From: Hydractinia symbiolongicarpus
Lineage: Eukaryota > Cnidaria > Hydrozoa > Anthoathecata > Hydractiniidae
Direction: 5' to 3'
Assembly: GCF_029227915.1 (NCBI RefSeq)
Contig: NC_079889.1
Span: 3,348,001-3,412,000, forward strand
DNA length: 64,000 bases
Shown here: one piece after another, positions 1 through 10,805 of the stretch
Layout: each line of letters starts with the position of its first letter
Position numbering within the stretch: the first letter of the stretch is position 1
Notes under the pieces: generated by a model
Seen by the model: the letters and a program-made list of their open reading frames with translations, nothing else
The model's database searches: none
What the model was told of the DNA's origin: nothing
Made by a program: the position numbers and the translations under genes

Positions 1-639
1 TTTTTGGGTCAATTAAATTTCTAGACATTATATTAAAGTTAACCACGAGTACTTCGGCAGTAAAACTTGAAATTGTTGTTTCATTTTTTAAAAAATGTTT
101 TTATCAGTTAATTCAACAAAAGTGCAGGTGGATTGGTTACCATTTCTGAATGGCTATATGTCAAAGTCTAGTGGCGTCTGGACACTTTTGATTGATTTTT
201 CTTAAAGTAGGCTGACTTTTCTACAAGATAAAGTGCCTATACAACCCAAATGCAATTTCTCCATCGGAAATAATTGTTTACGTTATTTTGTTAATGCATA
301 CTTTGGAAACATGCTAGTTGTTGCTGCCGTCAACACGACCACTTTTCCCGAATTTCCCGACTTTCGTGAGTCGCTGCGTTAACTATTTCGTTATACGGGC
401 ACGCTAAAAGAATGCTGATAGCGAACATTACACACTCTCGACCTGGACTACTTGTGCATCAAAGTGGCGACTTTTAAATGGAAATGGTCACAACCTGCCA
501 GCTCCAGTGTTGAGACTATTTTATCCATTTAAACTTGTTTGAAAGTTTCTTTTGATTACCATAATTACACCACAAATTATATTTATTGCAATTGTGATTG
601 AATATTACTGGCACAAGAAATTTTTAATTCCTTTAATAG
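1..639. other. Non-coding stretch, no gene recognised
   Basis: AT-rich sequence with no convincing exon. The only notable signal is a splice-acceptor-like run ending in AG at 638-639, immediately before the open frame that starts at 641. That allows an upstream exon outside or inside this stretch, but I could not identify one whose reading phase matches. Confidence 0.4.
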
Positions 640-899
640 AATGGCTTCACGTCATTTGTATGAGGAATTTTTTGAAAAATGCCATAATGATGTGAATAAT
701 TTTGCATACGAAGAAATAAAAATTGAATGCATAGACAAACAAAAATTAGTCATGTTGCATACACACCGTGTAAGACTTTTTGAATGCATGGCAAATGAGG
801 GATGTATTTCTGCAATAACCTCTTATTCCAAATACGATTTAGACTGAGAAAAAGGAGGTTGACTACTTTGAACTTACTTATGAGTGTGAATGCTGCTAA
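640..899 (+). CDS. Possible two-exon small cysteine-containing protein (terminal exons)
   Basis: Seen: an open frame from ATG 641 preceded by an acceptor-like AG (638-639). A good donor (CGT then GTAAGA) follows at 770, and an acceptor at 841-842 closes a 73-nt intron. Joining 641-769 to 843-899 keeps the frame and gives 61 residues. Cysteines are C14, C30, C58, C60 and C61, and the protein ends in a C-x-C-C pattern after an alternating hydrophobic strand. Known: secreted cystine-knot factors of the IL-17 and neurotrophin/Spätzle types end in a strand carrying C-x-C. Inference: this could be the 3' end of such a factor, with the signal peptide and earlier cysteines in missing upstream exons. 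Alternatively it is a chance open frame. A competing frame at 841-1068 encodes a hydrophobic segment near its C-terminus with two N-glycosylation sequons; it cannot be joined to the first exon in phase by any acceptor I found. Confidence 0.25.
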
Positions 900-3035
900 A
901 ACAACCAAAACTTTTAATATTTCCCTAACTGACAATTCTTCATGCAAAAATATATGTAAATCCATCTGGGAAGTTGTCTCAACAATTGTGTTGCTAAATG
1001 TTGTTTCAATAATCATGATTTCTTTAGCTGTAATTGCCCACCACCTGCATCGTCTTAAAGTTTGGTAACAAAGAAAATTTACATGCAAACCAATCCAATT
1101 GATTCATTATTTTCAGCATTAAAAAGACTTGTTCTAAGAATAAATAATGACGTCATGGCAAATTTGCTGCCACCTGCCACTTTTCATCCTCATCAATGAA
1201 TATCTTATGCTATTCTATACTTCTGCCAAGTTTTATCAACATCGCCTATCCACCTGTTCATAAATTATCTTTCGAACACTGGCTTTACCAAAGTTTTGGA
1301 TCATCAGTAATTGCATATGGACACAGAAGCACAAGAGTAGTTTTCCTTACAATCCATGCATTCTCAGCTCGAGAGCATTTTTTTCTCGAGTTAGTGAAAA
1401 TCAATTTGTCTCCCGAAAGAAAAGATATTAATTATAATAGCGGCAGCAAGCATAAATTATGTTTTCTATAAAATTTAAAAATACTAACTTTTATAAAAAT
1501 AATAATTCAATGGCACTGTATTGAAAGAAGATGCTAACAGGAAAGCTAAATAAAATGCGGACAATGAACGCAGCTCTTTCAGTACTTTGCGGTATAGCCC
1601 ATTGCCTTGATAGTACGGCGACCCAACAGTACGGTTGCCAGGCAACATTCCGTTACTCTCCATCCTCGCACATCTGAATGAAGGTGCGTAATCAATAGAC
1701 CACTTAAAAGATGAAGTACAAGAAACTAACTCTATAGACAACGTGTTTATAAATAATTATTTTTTATGATAAATTTTACTTTTTATTGCTATTTTCTAAA
1801 GTGAAAGAACATTTTTTAACGTTCTTTTTGCCTGTAAGATGAGCTACGGTCAGTAAAATATATTGAATATTAAAAATGGAAAGTTTCTTTTGACAAGAAA
1901 ACCAAGACAACAGGGGTGCTATATTTGGTAAAAAAATGCTAGCTTTAAGGAGGCAATTATTAGTTCTAAAAGATTATAAAGGCATCCTCATTACTTCGAC
2001 TAATTTTATGTCCAATAACCTTACATATTTCTTTTTAAAACTTAGAAGAATATAGCTAGCTAGTTTAACAAATTGTAAAGTGTATTTCATTAGAAGATTT
2101 AATTTAATAACATGACAAGAAAGCTTAGCAGCTCAACAGTCATACTGTTTCTACAACTTATCCAAAATACAAGTAACGTTGACTACAAACTCGAAGCTAA
2201 GTACAAGCATAACTTTCTGAATAAATTTCTGCATATTCATAACATAAACATTATATCTTTGAACTTTGAACCTTTGTCTGTTAGTCGTTTGGATATTCTA
2301 TTTTCTCACTTTATAAATAAAACAAACTAAATATGTGCCATACGTATTCGTTTTTTCCATACCTTACGTTAAAATAAATGTCATTCCACGTTCTTTTTTG
2401 ATAAATATGTTTTGCTATATACCACGTTTTTTACCGCTAGCACGTCACCATTATTTATAATTTTTGCCTTGATGATCTACCTCTCTGTGGTCACATCTGC
2501 TTGAATTAAGAAACTATTTTGTATTTTATCTTCAATATCGTGCGTTCAGCTACTTATCACAAGTACGAAATGGTAAGCAACGAAATTTTGTTGCCTAAAC
2601 CAAACACTAATTTTTGACTGAATGACTGAATTTGGTAGTATTTGTTTTCTTTTTGTTTACACATGTGAAAGCACATATAGTTTAACGGGTTTTTTTTGCC
2701 CACGTAACAATCTTAAATTATCAATTTTAAGGAGTGTGGCTAAGAATCTAAATTTTAAATCAGCTTGGCTAGCTGGCTAAACTTAGTTCTACTTCTTCCT
2801 ATTATTTTGAATTTTTTGATCAGTTTGGTGTACTATTTATTCATTTGTGTGGCTATCTAGCTAGCTTTTTAGCTACCTCTAACTAAAAAGTGAAAGTAGC
2901 AAAATACAGTTTGACTACCGAAAAAATTCCTAAATTATACTCCTAATATTACGCTAACTACACTCAGGTGGCTGCAGATTTCGCTACTGTTATGAAAATT
3001 TATTTTGCAAAATAAAGTTGCTGAGTAATTTTTTT
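900..3035. other. Mostly non-coding; short ORFs only
   Basis: This stretch holds a TGACGTCA palindrome at 1148-1155, a 91-codon ATG frame at 1196-1471 and a 72-codon ATG frame at 2112-2330. Neither frame resembles a known protein, and both have the composition expected of chance frames in AT-rich DNA. A palindromic RFX-type site lies at 1634-1646. No spliced gene could be assembled. Confidence 0.4.
1634..1646. promoter_or_regulatory. Palindromic X-box (RFX-type) motif
   Basis: GTTGCCAGGCAAC is a perfect 6-bp inverted repeat around one base and matches the X-box consensus (GTNRCC, spacer, RGYAAC) bound by RFX factors that drive ciliary genes. It lies in a locally more GC-rich stretch. On the minus strand an ATG frame beginning near 1663 reads through it, so its promoter role and target gene are not established. 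Confidence 0.35.
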
Positions 3036-3425
3036 TACCTGGACCAGGAAATGCCAGCTGTTTCCTGATTTCTTTTAAAAAAGAAGCGATAAAGATTTTT
3101 CGAAAATGGTATTACCCCTAAACTCATGTATGACACAGTTTACCTGTTAACCGCTCAGCCTGGTGTTAACAACGGGCTGTTTCCTGTGTTTTTATTAAAA
3201 CTGTTGTGAAAAAGGTTTAAATGGAAAATGCTTTTATACGCCTATTATTCATGTGTGACACGGTTTACCTGTAATAAACCTTCAACTTGCTGTTAACAGC
3301 GGGCTGTTTTGTGTGTTTTTTTGTTTAAATTGAAGTTGTGGTAAAGTTTTAGGAAAGGGCTATTACGCCTATTATTCATGGCTGACACGGTTTACCTGTA
3401 CTAAGCGCCTAGTCCAGTGTCACAA
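3036..3425 (+). repeat. Diverged tandem repeat, period about 125 bp, three copies
   Basis: Three successive units share the blocks TGACACGGTTTACCTGT (near 3130, 3255 and 3382), then TGTTAACAnCGGGCTGTTT, then a T-rich run, then GCCTATTATTCATG. The copies have diverged by substitutions and small indels, and the third is incomplete. Confidence 0.6.
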
Positions 3426-3700
3426 TTAATTTGTTAACGTTTACTGAAACTTATTCCGCAAAATAAAATAATATTACCCGATTGTTTTTGCTATGATGGA
3501 GTAACAACGGTTTGTAAACTCTGTCTTTATTTCAGCTTTAGTTACGGGAAAGTTATTTTTTTAAAAAATATGTTACAGTCGCAAGACTACAATGATGGTG
3601 TATGCGCTTCACCTAATTTGCGACATACTGCATACCTATACTAAAGCGCTCTATCTAACCGTGTCGCACAATTTGCGTTCTTATTAAGCACTTCTCAGGG
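3426..3700. other. No feature recognised
   Basis: AT-rich sequence between the 125-bp repeat and the Helitron-like array. The upstream part of the first Helitron-like copy may lie here, but its 5' end could not be placed. Confidence 0.3.
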
Positions 3701-3724
3701 CATTCAACAACAGTTACTTGTGGC

Positions 3725-3760
3725 TTAACCCGGCGTTTCGACGCCAAGTCTTTCGGCTAG
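3725..3760 (+). mobile_element. 3' terminus of a miniature Helitron-like element
   Basis: A short hairpin (GGCGT, loop TTCG, ACGCC) is followed 11 nt later by CTAG at 3757-3760. This is the arrangement expected at a Helitron 3' end. The next element begins with TC at the very next base. The 5' end of this copy was not found. Confidence 0.4.
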
Positions 3761-3888
3761 TCTCTTCATTAATAGCTGTATTCCGTCTGTCTGTTTGTGC
3801 GCGGAAAAAGAGTCATGCTACGGAAACACAAAAGGCGATAAATAAAGGACGGGCGAACCAGCGGATTGATCCACCGGCTACCAACTAG
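3761..3888 (+). mobile_element. Miniature Helitron-like element, 128 bp
   Basis: It begins TCTCTTCATTAATAGC, the same start seen near 40222, 40390 and (minus strand) 8304. It carries the GTCTGTCTGT block, and ends ACCAACTAG at 3885-3888. It encodes nothing. Another family member starts directly after CTAG. TC...CTAG ends are the Helitron signature; being non-autonomous is inferred from the size. Confidence 0.6.
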
Positions 3889-3997
3889 TATATATTATAA
3901 TATCCGTATACGTTTGTTAGTCTTCTCAAAATGGTACCGCAAGTAGCGAGACACACGAAATGCAGGCGAGCGAACTTATCCAAGGGCCACCAACTAT
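3889..3997 (+). mobile_element. Miniature Helitron-like element, 109 bp, decayed ends
   Basis: It starts TATATATTATAATATCCG, matching the TCTATATTATAATA start of copies at 40497 and (minus strand) 17485 apart from the second base. It ends ACCAACTAT instead of CTAG. It is joined head to tail to the preceding copy. Confidence 0.5.
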
Positions 3998-5338
3998 TTA
4001 TTATTAAATACATGTAGGGAACTTTTCCGTCATTGTAATTGGATTTCAATGCTTATAATTTTTCATGTAAGTCGCTAAAGTAACAAACTAACAGCCCGTT
4101 AATTACCTTTTCGAGTACGATGGTGTCTCAATTGTTATACTGCACAGAGAATACGATTATTAATAAGAGATATTAGTGATTGGCCTGTGTGCTTGCCTGT
4201 TATAAATATCAAGAGCATCGCTATTTCCCTAACCCATGTACGCCTGTTTACATGAAGTGATAAAATTACTGTGCTGTTGCATGACATAGAGCTGGCATGC
4301 AACCCTGAGCGGCCGGTATTATTATTAATAAAAAAGGTAGAGAAGAAGAGATTTAATCTTTGTAATTATACAGAAATTTTAAATAAAAGAAACGACATCT
4401 TTGTAGACAGTAGTTCTAAAAATTTTTCCATTTCTGTTTTGTTCATTGAATACTTTAATCCATCTCGTCAAGTCCTTCATTTTCTTCTGGGACAGAATCT
4501 CTTGCTACAAAAAAAGAATGGGACACTAAAAATCGATATTTTATTTTTCTAAGGGAAGTTCAGAGACTTTCTTATCAGGGGTTCAAGGGGGACAGAAAGA
4601 CTTTGGTTTGATAAATCGATATATTAATCGCATCGAGGTCTTGTAGAATTTACAGAGTTCACTGTACTTTTGTAAACAGGGGATGTTACGATAAGTTCAA
4701 ATTTTCTAACAGAATCTCAGTTTTTATCGCAGTAAATATAAACTAGGGCAAAATAGGATAAACAATGCACCGATGAAAAGTACATCTTAGCATTAAGAGA
4801 AAGTATAATGGTTTGGTACATGTTTGAAAGTCAAAATTATGCTGAGGCATCGAATATTCTACAAATTTATCAGCCGGCCTTTTAATAATGTGCAGTAATA
4901 TTAATAACCTTACCTTTCGAAATATTCTCTCCCCCAGACACAAATGTTGTTAACAAGTTTATCAGCTCCATCTAATATTGTTAAAAAGGGAAAATGTCAA
5001 AGCAGCTAAATTCAATTTATTGATAAAAATATCTCTACGTACATTTGTTACCTTTGAATTTGGTCTTCTGAACGCTCCAGTTGTTGCGCGGAAAGTGCTT
5101 GATATTTGCGAAAAGGTGCATAATTTATATTGCATCGGAAAAAGTAATTATGACAAGGATATGGATGAGTAATAAAAGGTCATAAAACAGCTACCATTTG
5201 TCATATTCATACCTTTGAAGTGTGGGTGTTATTATCGTGTGTCTGACTAATGCGAAAAGAGATATGACTAATTAACGAGAAAAAGCTGCGATTAAATGCC
5301 AATCTGCATTGGAGGACAAAACCTAATGAAATACTTAT
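3998..5338. other. No gene recognised
   Basis: The stretch contains an ORF of about 90 codons at 4271-4552 without an ATG start or family resemblance, and scattered fragments resembling the internal part of the Helitron-like family near 4215-4265 (AACATGAAGTGATAAAA-like block). Nothing else could be supported. Confidence 0.3.
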
Positions 5339-5388
5339 ATTTCTGACAATTATCAATATACTTAAGTATATTGATAATTGTCAGAAAT
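5339..5388. repeat. Perfect 50-bp palindrome
   Basis: The two 25-nt halves are exact reverse complements around CTT|AAG at 5361-5366, with no spacer. The outermost bases 5338 and 5389 no longer pair. It could extrude as a cruciform or fold as a hairpin in RNA. No gene adjoins it. Confidence 0.9.
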
Positions 5389-7984
5389 TGCTGATGCTGG
5401 ACCGTTACCCTCTTTTACCATTGCCAATGCTGGTTGCATGAGGTGCAAATTATGTTAACCAAAGTTTTTGCACCGTTAAAATGCTTGTTCGCGTAATTGG
5501 TGTAGTAAGTCTCATGACATATACAATGTTCTATGTCCTGACGCGCATATATCTTGTAATTCCACTACGAAAACTCGGAACAGTTTAAGCACTCAAAAAT
5601 TAATTGTACAGTTTGGCTATAACTTTTATCACACTTGAAAGGTGGTAAGTTCATCCCTTGAACAATTTTTGCGAAAAATCTCTTTAATAATAGTCCCATT
5701 CTGTACAAAATTTTTAAGTTGTAGCTTTATTTCGCCCTCAGCACCTTCCTCCCTCCTGTAGAGTGGTTTCATTACATCGTAGAAGCAGGCAAACAAAAGT
5801 GCTCGATGGGTGTTCCCGAAGTATGTACGACAGGTGGAAATCTGAGAAATAGAATATTTACGACGTGTAATTGAGTGGATGTTTTACGCTAGGCTATAAC
5901 TGTAAACTTTGCACAAAAAATAATGAAAATATAAGAAGTGGTCTTACATAAAAAAAACAATACTGTCATCATTAGTTTTGCTGACTTCATCATTTTTGCA
6001 CATTTAATGGCTTTTTTCAATTTTCTACATTTCAGTTTTTATCTTTGCAATATATATATTAACCGAAATACGGTTTAACATCTCAAGAATAAGTATTGTT
6101 AGATCAAAAAAAGTGTGTTAGTGATTTTTTTTTCATATCACATATCACAAAATATTACGATACTTTTGTTTCATTTATTGTGATAAAACTTCCCACATTT
6201 TCTAATAATAAAAAACAATAACAAGTTTTGCCTGTTTACCTCATCTAGAACAAACGTTATTAAAAACAAACCAATTGAGGAGTATTAAATTATTGTTATG
6301 TTGAACTTGCTTGGTAAATTCCATAACCAACCAGCAGAAGCATTTACAAAATATTTTTTCAGGTTTCAATTGGATAAAATTATACTTGAATTTTGTATAA
6401 TCATTTTTCCCTGCTACAGTTAAACCCATTATATAGTAGCTAGCTAGCTAGACATGTTTCATTGTGGCACAATGGTGTTTATATTTCCAAACCTCAAACA
6501 CAAATTGACAGGGTAATAATTTCAGGCGATAAGCCATAGACTATTTTTTTAAACGTTATTTCCAAGATTTGCGCATTGCTCACTTGTATATATACTATGT
6601 TTTAATAGTTTTTAACATCTATATTATAAAGGACCTTAAGAAATTAAGAAATTTCAAAAATTTGTTTGTGGCCTGAAAATTCCTTGTTGTTCGTGAGCAC
6701 AATTCCTCTTGTCATCAATTCTGATAACTTTTATCTACAAAACACGCCCTGAGCCATCCAAGATTTATCCGAATGTGTGTATTTCACGGACGGAAATCCG
6801 CTAAAAGAGGGGGAAGGGGGTCCGAATCTTAGCGGCGATATCCCGCTAACGGAGCCCAAAAAGAATTTTCGAAGGCCCCTAACTGGGACATCTCTGTTTT
6901 TCTGTAAGCTGAAAATCCAGACCACATTATATACGTTTCGCCTTTATAATTTACAACGTCGTTGACACTGCAATTGGCCGAGGCGAATGCCCAGGTGTTA
7001 CCAAAAAGTCTCGATATACGTTGGCATGTATTCGCCAACATGGTTTGTATTGCAGTTGGATGTGCCTTAATATACATATATAAGTTTTGTTCTCGTTTTC
7101 TTATAAATTTCTCTTTAAATGTAACTGCAATTTGTGTATGGGAGCATACAATCACAAACAAAATATAAATTGCCCACATGAAACCGAGTTTTCCAGCTTA
7201 GAGCAGCCAAAGGGTAGTTCATGTTGGGAGTTTTTTGCCAACAATAAATAAATGAAATTAGAAAGTTTGATGTTTGAACACCTTCATAGGCTATATATAA
7301 GAACAAAATTATGAGTGTACAACGCTATAAAAGCATAAAAAGTAAAAGTTATTATAAAAAACCCTGATCCTGGTAAAATTAATGCAGGTTTAAACTTGGA
7401 AGAAAATAGGTTTTTTCATCGTCTGTCTGGTGATATTACACTGAAATTGTGTTTCACTGATGTTGTACAAATTTTAAAAGAAGTATAATCAAATATTTTC
7501 ACAATTAATAATAATTTTTGTATTAGTCTTTCTTACACTGAAGAAAATCATGTATATATACTTTACCTGTCTCGTATATACGTTTTCTGTCCTGATGGTT
7601 TTAAAATTGGATGGTGGGCTAAATGAGGGATAAATATGTTGTGTATGGACAAGTATCCAATTGTATTTTTGCTTCTAATTTTTTGAATGTTTTTTCTTTT
7701 TTAGATTAGCCCTTATCAAAACTCCACTGTCGGCATTTTCAAATGAGCGAGAGAGTTACAGTAAAGACAGTCAAATATGTGTGTCGGCTATGGAAGCAAA
7801 ATTTCTCTACATTGAATAAATTGCACTTTTAATCTTCAGGTGATCGCCATCATTTTACAATACATATTACTTTGTCACATTTGACTAACGCTACAACTTT
7901 GATTCTTGCTAAACTTGTGGACTAAATTAAAAAAAAAAAAATGGATCCAGACCAAAATGTAATTTTAATGACGTCATTGGGTAA
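5389..7984. other. No confident gene
   Basis: AT-rich DNA with microsatellite-like runs, for example TAGCTAGC near 6440. One ATG frame on the minus strand (7179-6829) is listed separately. A TGACGTCA palindrome lies at 7969-7976. Nothing else was recognised. Confidence 0.3.
6829..7179 (-). CDS. Weak ORF with signal-peptide-like start, 116 residues
   Basis: An ATG-started open frame of 116 codons. The first 15 or so residues are hydrophobic (starting MWAIYILFVIVC), as in a secretory signal. The rest contains an N-glycosylation sequon (NCS) and mixed polar sequence with no family resemblance. No splice model, poly(A) signal or promoter was identified. It may be a real secreted protein or a chance frame; I favour chance because AT-rich DNA readily yields hydrophobic N-termini. 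Confidence 0.2.
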   Translation of the reverse strand: MWAIYILFVIVCSHTQIAVTFKEKFIRKREQNLYMYIKAHPTAIQTMLANTCQRISRLFGNTWAFASANCSVNDVVNYKGETYIMWSGFSAYRKTEMSQLGAFENSFWAPLAGYRR

Positions 7985-8183
7985 TAACAACGTCGTACAT
8001 GCAGGGAAGGTTACTGTATTCCGACATCGCTATTCAGGGCATACTTGCCTGCTTGGTAACATGAAGTGATAAAAGCTTGTTCGACGGGGGTTATTACATT
8101 GATTATAAGTGCAATTATAATGACATTTTTGATTACAAAGGCCCCTTTTTTAAAGAGACAGTGACAGCGAGTATTATAATATA
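7985..8183 (-). mobile_element. Helitron-like element (internal variant), minus strand
   Basis: On the minus strand this element begins TATATTATAATACTCG directly after the CTAG of the neighbour at 8184-8304. Its interior (GATAAAAGCTTG, CGACGGGGGTTATTAC in plus orientation) matches the copy near 20840-20900. The far end near 7985-8000 (TACGACG) is approximate. Confidence 0.45.
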
Positions 8184-8304
8184 CTAGCTGTTAATCCGTG
8201 GAAAAATCCACGGGGTCGCTCGTCCTTTATATATCGCATTTTGTGTTTCTGTAACAGGACGCGGTTTCGAGGACAGACAGACAAAATACGGCTATTATTA
8301 AAGA
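8184..8304 (-). mobile_element. Miniature Helitron-like element, about 121 bp
   Basis: Read on the minus strand it starts near TCTTTAATAATAGCCG, has the GTCTGTCTGTCC block, and ends with a hairpin (CCGTGG, loop, CCACGG) followed by CTAG (8187-8184) and T. Another family member abuts its CTAG end. The exact 5' base is uncertain by a few nucleotides. Confidence 0.65.
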
Positions 8305-9241
8305 GAAATGTAAGTAAATATTTGTTGTCGTCCACATACCTTTCGCTTACATCGAAACTTCTTTTAAAAGTAAAACAAACACCAATTATTTGTTGTTTAA
8401 TTTTTATACCTTATATGAAACTTCAGACATGCACATTTTTCGGGAATAGCATTCTGTAAATAGACTCCAACAACTGGTTAAAATATACTCAAGATTTAAT
8501 ATGTTATAAACTTGCATCAAGAGACATAATCGGTGAGTATATCATATATATTTCTCCTAGTCGATCGTAACTGTTTGCGTCTGAATACTGCAGAATGTAA
8601 TAGGTTTAAATAAAAATCGACTATTAGCATAAATTCAACATGAACGTTAGTTAAGTATTCGAATTATGGTTTGACCTAGTTTAGAGATATTGTTTCCTTT
8701 TGTCATCCATATACATAAAGAAAAACGGCAGACGACGAGTTTCTCAATTACAAGAAAGAGAGTTTCGATCTCTAAACATTTTTGCATTGGTACTTTTCTC
8801 TGATTCTTATGTGTATATCAAGTGGACTGATAACATTTGTGGAATGAAAAGACAAATTAAATGAATAATAAAAGGTAATTTTGTGTCCTGAGAAAAAGTT
8901 CAAACTCCGGCTGGAAAAGTCAAAAAATTATCTATTACTACAGACTTCGTCCGCTTTGGTGCTTATCTAAGTCAAATTTGTCAATGCGAAAATTATGTGT
9001 ATCGAAAAGTAATTGATCTAAAAGCAACGCTAAATTTTATTATAGCCGCTTAATAATGCTCCTTTACGCCCAGTACTCAGGTTATTACTTTAGTCTCCAC
9101 TCAGAAGTGTTGGCTGAGGTTTGATTCTCCTTCGATGTGCTTTGACAAAGTACTATGGTTTTTAGGGTAATTGAACTACACATTGCTGCATTTCGCTGAT
9201 TTTTTTGCTTTTGATACCTTTATTTTCTGCCGTAAAATCAG
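8305..9241. other. No gene recognised
   Basis: AT-rich, with stop codons in all frames at short intervals. A donor-like GTGAGT occurs near 8533 without a matching upstream coding exon. Confidence 0.3.
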
Positions 9242-9277
9242 TCAAATACGGCATTATTTTGTTTTAAAAGGGTCCAA

Positions 9278-9619
9278 ATGACCCTTTTTGTGACATCAAA
9301 AAGAATCTCGCCAGAGTCGTCGAAATTTACGGAAGCAGGAAGAGTAGTAGTAGTAATTATTGCTTGTTATTGCTTCTCCGTAGCCGGTCTGTTTGATGTG
9401 TTCGATCAACTTCGGCGAGCTGTTCAACATGTGTACGGAGAGGGGGAAGAGGAATCGTTTTCTACTGACATGCAGTAAGTAGGTGGAAGTTCCTGAATTT
9501 GGAATATATGATTGCGGAATGAAGATTGAGAAAAATCTGCTGAGAACGTTACGGAAGAACATATGTGTTTCTCTTACAGGCTTCCTTTTTCATTCTGTAA
9601 AATGTTTTACATAAAGTAA
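9278..9619 (+). CDS. Candidate two-exon small membrane protein, 78 residues
   Basis: Seen: ATG 9278 opens a frame to a GTAAGT donor at 9475. An acceptor with a pyrimidine run (CTCTTACAG, ending 9579) closes a 105-nt intron. Exons 9278-9474 and 9580-9619 join in phase 2 and end at TAA. The protein has a polar N-terminus, a hydrophobic segment at about residues 24-41 (VVVVIIACYCFSVAG core), then an acidic stretch (GEGEEE) and a short basic tail. The frame stays open upstream to an acceptor-like AG at 9240-9241, so this could also be an internal exon of a longer gene. No family is recognised. Confidence 0.35.
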
Positions 9620-10270
9620 ATACGAAACGTGTCTATTGGTTATACAGCTTTGTATAACTTTGCATAAGAATTTTGTACATTTTTACTGAATCCAGTTCCT
9701 AAGAATCTTTAGTCTAAAAATTAACCAGAAATATTCGGAATATACCTGGGCTATTATTTTCACCTATAACTTGCAAACCTGTAAATATGGTAAATTATCA
9801 GACCGTACTTAGTGAGGGTTACTTACCACCAAGACCACTTTCTTTCCTTTTTTAGCTCTGCGCAAAATTCGCTTAAGGTGAAAAAAATCCTGGATCTGCC
9901 CCTCTATTAGTCTCAAAGACCGAGGCTCCTAAAGCGGTTAGCGTAGGTCCATATGACGCACTTTAGTAAACTATAAACCAGTCAAATTATATCAATGTTT
10001 TTATAATAACCCATTGTTGCATCAGTCAGATAACAAAAAACAATACAAACTTGTATAAATTGAGCGAAATTAACAATATTTATCATCAATGAACTTATGA
10101 TCCGTTAATCCGAAATTATTATAGGAAGCTACAACGATAAGATATATACTATGTATTTAGATCTTCTACTAAGCATGATAAAGGCTTCAATTCTTACAAC
10201 GTGTTTGACGTTATCACAAAAAAGTTATATGGGATATTTGGTGAGTAAGATGAATTTTGTTTGTTCTTAT
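9620..10270. other. No gene recognised
   Basis: AT-rich spacer between the candidate small gene and the broken EXD1-like copy. Nothing could be supported. Confidence 0.3.
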
Positions 10271-10292
10271 CATATAGCCACAATCCTGGAAA

Positions 10293-10805
10293 ATGACAGA
10301 CGACTTTTGTAGGAGGTCTTTACATGCAATGAAAATGCCAGAAAAGCTACTATATAACTTAAATGAAGTAACCAGTGGCTATACTGGCAATGTTGAATTG
10401 ATCGACACAACTGATGAGATGGGAGGATGGTTGGATGAGATGGGAGGATGGTTGCAGCTAGGAGCAAAGAAAGACACAATTTATTCTTTTGATGTTTTGA
10501 AACTTGGCAAAGAGATATTTGAACTTGGCGTTAAAGATATACTGGAAAGTCCAAGTATTGTTAAAGACGTTTTCGATTGTCGTCAAGATTCAGTATCTTT
10601 GTGGTTGGGATATCAAGTAAAACTAACTAATGTTTTGGATATGCAACTTTTCGCGTATCTGTGTAGAGAGAAAGCAGGTACTTCGTTTCCAATTGCTACA
10701 GAACCATGGCATCACAAATTGCCAGTTGTTTCAGGTATGAATGACACAATTACAAAGTATGTTCGTTTTGGAATGCTTGAAATTAGATCTTTTTCTTTCT
10801 CTTGA
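10293..10805 (+). pseudogene. Truncated EXD1-like exonuclease copy
   Basis: The frame encodes 170 residues closely similar to the intact gene at 12690-13676 over its start and its exonuclease core (FDVLKLGKEIFELG, FDCRQDS, TNVLDMQL). It lacks about 33 internal residues that hold the first catalytic pair (DCEG in the intact copy). In their place is a tandemly duplicated 21-bp segment (10418-10459) encoding DEMGGWL twice. Similarity runs past residue 160, but a shifted frame and TGA at 10803-10805 cut off the third catalytic motif and the zinc-ribbon tail. An acceptor-like AG sits about 17 nt before the ATG, as in the intact copy, which suggests duplication at the DNA level rather than retroposition. 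Without the D/E pair it should not be catalytic. Confidence 0.8.

Noticed and set aside
4271-4552. 93-codon plus-strand frame
   Set aside because: No ATG start and no recognisable protein features.
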